DNA of 61,308 nt. Source: an uncultured Propionibacteriaceae bacterium. GTDB lineage: Bacteria > Actinomycetota > Actinomycetes > Propionibacteriales > Propionibacteriaceae. The notes beneath the pieces are model-generated. The model was not told where the DNA came from and ran no database searches. It saw nothing but the letters and a program-made list of their open reading frames with translations. Position 1 is the first letter of the stretch; every line of letters begins with the position of its first letter. Below are positions 59,326-61,308 of this stretch, piece after piece. Position numbers and translations under genes: made by a program. Location of the stretch: positions 1-61,308 of the forward strand of contig CALCKT010000027.1 in assembly GCA_937965785.1 (NCBI GenBank), in the 5' to 3' direction.

Positions 59326-60554
59326 GCGTTTCTCCGGGTCGAGATTGCCACTGCGGCAGCGGCCGAGAAAAGAAATATCAGGTAGTAGCGGAAGGTTGAT
59401 GACGGAACAATCCCCAGAATGGGCATCAGAGCGACCACGGCGACGCTGGCCAGGGGTTGCCAGTCAAAGCTCTCCAGTTCCAGTTTCCATGCCCCGCGCC
59501 AGACGATCTGGGCCCAGAACACCACGAACAGCAGCGCCACCGGCATACCGAACCAGATCAAGGCCTCCAACAGCACATTGTGGGGATCCATCAACTCGCC
59601 CGGGTAGTTCTGATGGGCAGCCAGCTGATAGTTGGAATGCGTACCCCAGCCAAACCAGAACTGCAGATGGGAGTCGGGGGTGATGGACAGAATCCGGTTT
59701 ATGACTCCCCCTCGTTCCTTGGTCGAGTTGTCCTGAACCCATGGGGAGTTCCACAGGAGCATTCCTCCCGCGATCGCGACCATCAGCACCATCAGCGTCA
59801 GCAGCGACATGATCCGCGACGAAACCCGCATCCGCAGATTGATCCAGACCGCTGCCGCGATACCCACCAGCAGCGCCATCAGGGCGCCACGGGAACCCTG
59901 GACGAACACCAACGCCGCCGTCAGGACCACCAGGAAAGCCCGCACGGTGGTTCTGAACCACGATGTGTGATCGAACAGGATGCGCACCGCGAGCAGGGTG
60001 GCGAACATCGCCAGCACCACGGAGAAGTCGTTGTAGTTCGGATAAAACGCCGACACCTCCAAGCGGCTCGTGGCCAGCTGACTGGAGGATGAGTCCGGGT
60101 AGAGCAGGTTGCTCAGCCGGAAACCGGTGGCTATCTCGCCGAGACCGATGAGCAGGGTGAACCCGAAACACCAGTAGCAGGTGGTGATCATGACCCGCAC
60201 CAGACGCCCTCCGAGAGCGGTTCCGGTCAGCGCCAGGGAGACCAGGAGGAACGCCGCGGTGATGACAGGGAAACCGACCAGCTCAGGTTCCCCCACCACC
60301 GTCACGAGGGCGACGGAACTCGTCACCGTGCCGAGCACCAAAGTCCACAGCCACAGCCGCGCCCGCCTGTGGGGAACGTGCAGCGGCAAGGCAAGAAGCT
60401 GCAGGACGGCTATCGCCACTGTGACGAACAGGCTGCCCGGAATCCGGAGGACCAGCAGCGTCACCATGACGGCCGTCAACCACTCAACGGTTCGGTCAAC
60501 CGAGGCGAAATGCCTTGTCAGGCGGGTTTTCTCGGCGGGAGGGAGTGCTGTCAA
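59322..60554 (-). CDS. O-antigen ligase/polymerase-like membrane protein (Wzy_C)
   Basis: The protein has 410 residues. TTG 60554 is used because no ATG with a good site is near the N-terminus; the ribosome binding site is weak. There are about 10-12 helices. The Wzy_C-type landmarks are FVQGSRGALMALLVGI in the middle and a long extracytoplasmic loop with THSNYQLAAHQNYPGELMDP, then HNVLLEALIWFG. These proteins join polysaccharide repeat units or ligate them to an acceptor at the outer face of the membrane. It is coupled by overlap to the GT-B gene. Confidence 0.82.
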   Translation of the reverse strand: MTALPPAEKTRLTRHFASVDRTVEWLTAVMVTLLVLRIPGSLFVTVAIAVLQLLALPLHVPHRRARLWLWTLVLGTVTSSVALVTVVGEPELVGFPVITAAFLLVSLALTGTALGGRLVRVMITTCYWCFGFTLLIGLGEIATGFRLSNLLYPDSSSSQLATSRLEVSAFYPNYNDFSVVLAMFATLLAVRILFDHTSWFRTTVRAFLVVLTAALVFVQGSRGALMALLVGIAAAVWINLRMRVSSRIMSLLTLMVLMVAIAGGMLLWNSPWVQDNSTKERGGVINRILSITPDSHLQFWFGWGTHSNYQLAAHQNYPGELMDPHNVLLEALIWFGMPVALLFVVFWAQIVWRGAWKLELESFDWQPLASVAVVALMPILGIVPSSTFRYYLIFLFSAAAAVAISTRRNA

Positions 60555-60569
60555 GGCCGGTTCCCGAGG

Positions 60570-61196
60570 TCAGGATCGGCGGGGCAGGATGGCTGCGGTT
60601 CCCACCCCGACCATCACGCTCACCAGGAACACAGCGGCCAGTAGCACGGCCCGTCCCGAACGCGCCGGGCCCACCGTCACCTGGGGCAGGGGATCGAGTC
60701 CGATGCGCAAGTATTCCGGCGACTGGGCGAATGCCTTGGGGGCGTTCTCGGCGAGGCTGGCGGAGACGTCACGCAGCAGGGCCTCGGCCTTGTCCGGGTC
60801 CGGGTCCGTGACGGACAGTGAGACGCTGATGAGGCTCGGGGTCTCGAAGGTCACGCGCTCGGTGAGCGCCTGAAGGTTCGGGATGTCGGGGTGTTTCTCC
60901 AGGATCGGGCCGCCGACCGACGGGTGCTTCAGCAGAGCCGTGTAGGTGGTCACCAACGCGGGCAGCATCGCGGCCTGCTGGGTGGCCTGGGATTCAGCGG
61001 TCGTCTCGGGGAACTTGAACACAAGGAGCTGCTTGGCGGTCTGCCCCTCGGGTTTCGTGAGCACCCAGCCGCATCCGACGGCGAAGACGATCAGGAAGGA
61101 CAGCAGAAGAGCGACTTTCCTCTTCCAGACGCGTCCCAGCAGTTCGGGAATGTTCAGGATCCGGCTCTGCGCTTCGTTTTCCATGGTTTGCTTCAC
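60570..61196 (-). CDS. Wzz/chain-length-determinant-like protein
   Basis: The protein has 208 residues from GTG 61196, which overlaps the upstream stop as GTGA. Two membrane helices flank an extracytoplasmic domain. The first is KVALLLSFLIVFAVGCGWVL near the N-terminus, and the second is AVLLAAVFLVSVMVGVGTAA near the C-terminus. In between, SPEYLRIGLDPLPQVTVGPARSG precedes helix 2 as in Wzz and capsule-regulator proteins. It lacks the cytoplasmic tyrosine-kinase domain. It probably sets polymer length together with the Wzy-like protein. Confidence 0.83.
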   Translation of the reverse strand: MKQTMENEAQSRILNIPELLGRVWKRKVALLLSFLIVFAVGCGWVLTKPEGQTAKQLLVFKFPETTAESQATQQAAMLPALVTTYTALLKHPSVGGPILEKHPDIPNLQALTERVTFETPSLISVSLSVTDPDPDKAEALLRDVSASLAENAPKAFAQSPEYLRIGLDPLPQVTVGPARSGRAVLLAAVFLVSVMVGVGTAAILPRRS

Positions 61197-61308
61197 TCTC
61201 CGTCACCGATTCGGAAGAACGCTGTGCCGTCGAAGTTCTCGCGCTTCAGCATTCCGCGTCCGTCGATGATTGCTTGGATTCCGGGTAGGTCTGTGGGGGT
61301 GAGGTCGA
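61193..61308 (-). CDS. Nucleotide-sugar dehydrogenase, C-terminal end (runs off window)
   Basis: The last 37 codons are visible: DLTPTDLPGIQAIIDGRGML followed by KRENFDGTAFFRIGDGE and a stop. The DGRGML...F.G..FFRIG ending is characteristic of UDP-glucose/GDP-mannose dehydrogenase-family C-termini, which oxidise nucleotide sugars to uronic acids. Most of the gene lies beyond the window edge, so the sugar and cofactor residues are not seen. The GTGA overlap couples it to the Wzz-like gene. Confidence 0.65.
   Translation of the reverse strand, partial: DLTPTDLPGIQAIIDGRGMLKRENFDGTAFFRIGDGE

Overview
The window is high-GC actinobacterial DNA, most likely from a Propionibacteriaceae relative (Arachnia-like). 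The lineage is an inference from the GC-rich codon use, the sortase-type LPRTG surface proteins, a rifampicin-phosphotransferase-like enzyme, a class I aldolase, an EspI-like MinD ATPase and the dispersed structured repeats; no rRNA or tRNA is present to confirm it.

Region 1 (1-5480) is a worn defence-type island on the + strand. It holds a multiply frameshifted IS630-family transposase, a large SF2 helicase with a probable PD-(D/E)xK nuclease tail, a fragment of an AAA ATPase, and an AbiE toxin-antitoxin operon. The antitoxin abiEi is intact behind a palindromic operator, but the toxin gene abiEii is cut off after about 80 codons.

Region 2 (5480 to about 17270) begins where abiEii breaks and is visibly poorer in GC (one sampled line is 40 percent GC, against 65 percent in a sampled line of the sugar cluster). 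It is a single eight-gene operon on the minus strand, with start/stop overlaps or short gaps throughout. Reading 5' to 3' it encodes: a SEDS (FtsW/RodA) protein fused to a penicillin-binding-protein-like domain that has lost its catalytic motifs; a membrane-anchored Ser/Thr-type kinase; a 60-residue membrane peptide; a zinc-ribbon GTPase; a 647-residue tail-anchored protein; a membrane protein with a long coiled-coil tail; a small MotB/ExbD-like membrane protein; and a membrane-anchored protein of unknown function. It resembles a mobile imitation of the actinobacterial rodA-pbpA-pknA/pknB cell-wall control cluster combined with a GTPase-centred conflict system. I know of no described system with this composition, and it is the main candidate for something new.

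Region 3 (17270-33300) starts with repeat-filled intergenic DNA and continues into a surface-polysaccharide cluster: GT2 glycosyltransferases, a tightly overlapping block for a modified sugar (C-methyltransferase, sugar nucleotidyltransferase, PIG-L deacetylase, NAD epimerase, and a second methyltransferase-like protein lacking key motifs), a large membrane protein, a GT14-type enzyme, a Wzx-like flippase and a secreted GH16 glucanase.

Region 4 (33300-48700, mostly minus strand) has a DUF2185 protein, a small membrane protein, an EspI-like ATPase, two related surface proteins that stop exactly at LPRTGA, a zinc metallopeptidase with a possible frameshift at a C7 tract, a YbaK-type deacylase, and a TetR / MFS / PEP-utilising-enzyme operon with twin palindromic operators.

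Region 5 (48700-61308) has two tandem paralogues of unknown function, each preceded by a structured repeat array, then fructose-bisphosphate aldolase, an MFS exporter with a divergent ArsR-type regulator, a methyltransferase and two tandem Q/P-rich membrane proteins. It ends in a second polysaccharide cluster (GT-B transferase, O-antigen-ligase-like polymerase, Wzz-like protein, nucleotide-sugar dehydrogenase C-terminus) that runs off the window.

A structured repeat family occurs ten times at five loci, always in the same orientation and mostly at gene ends.
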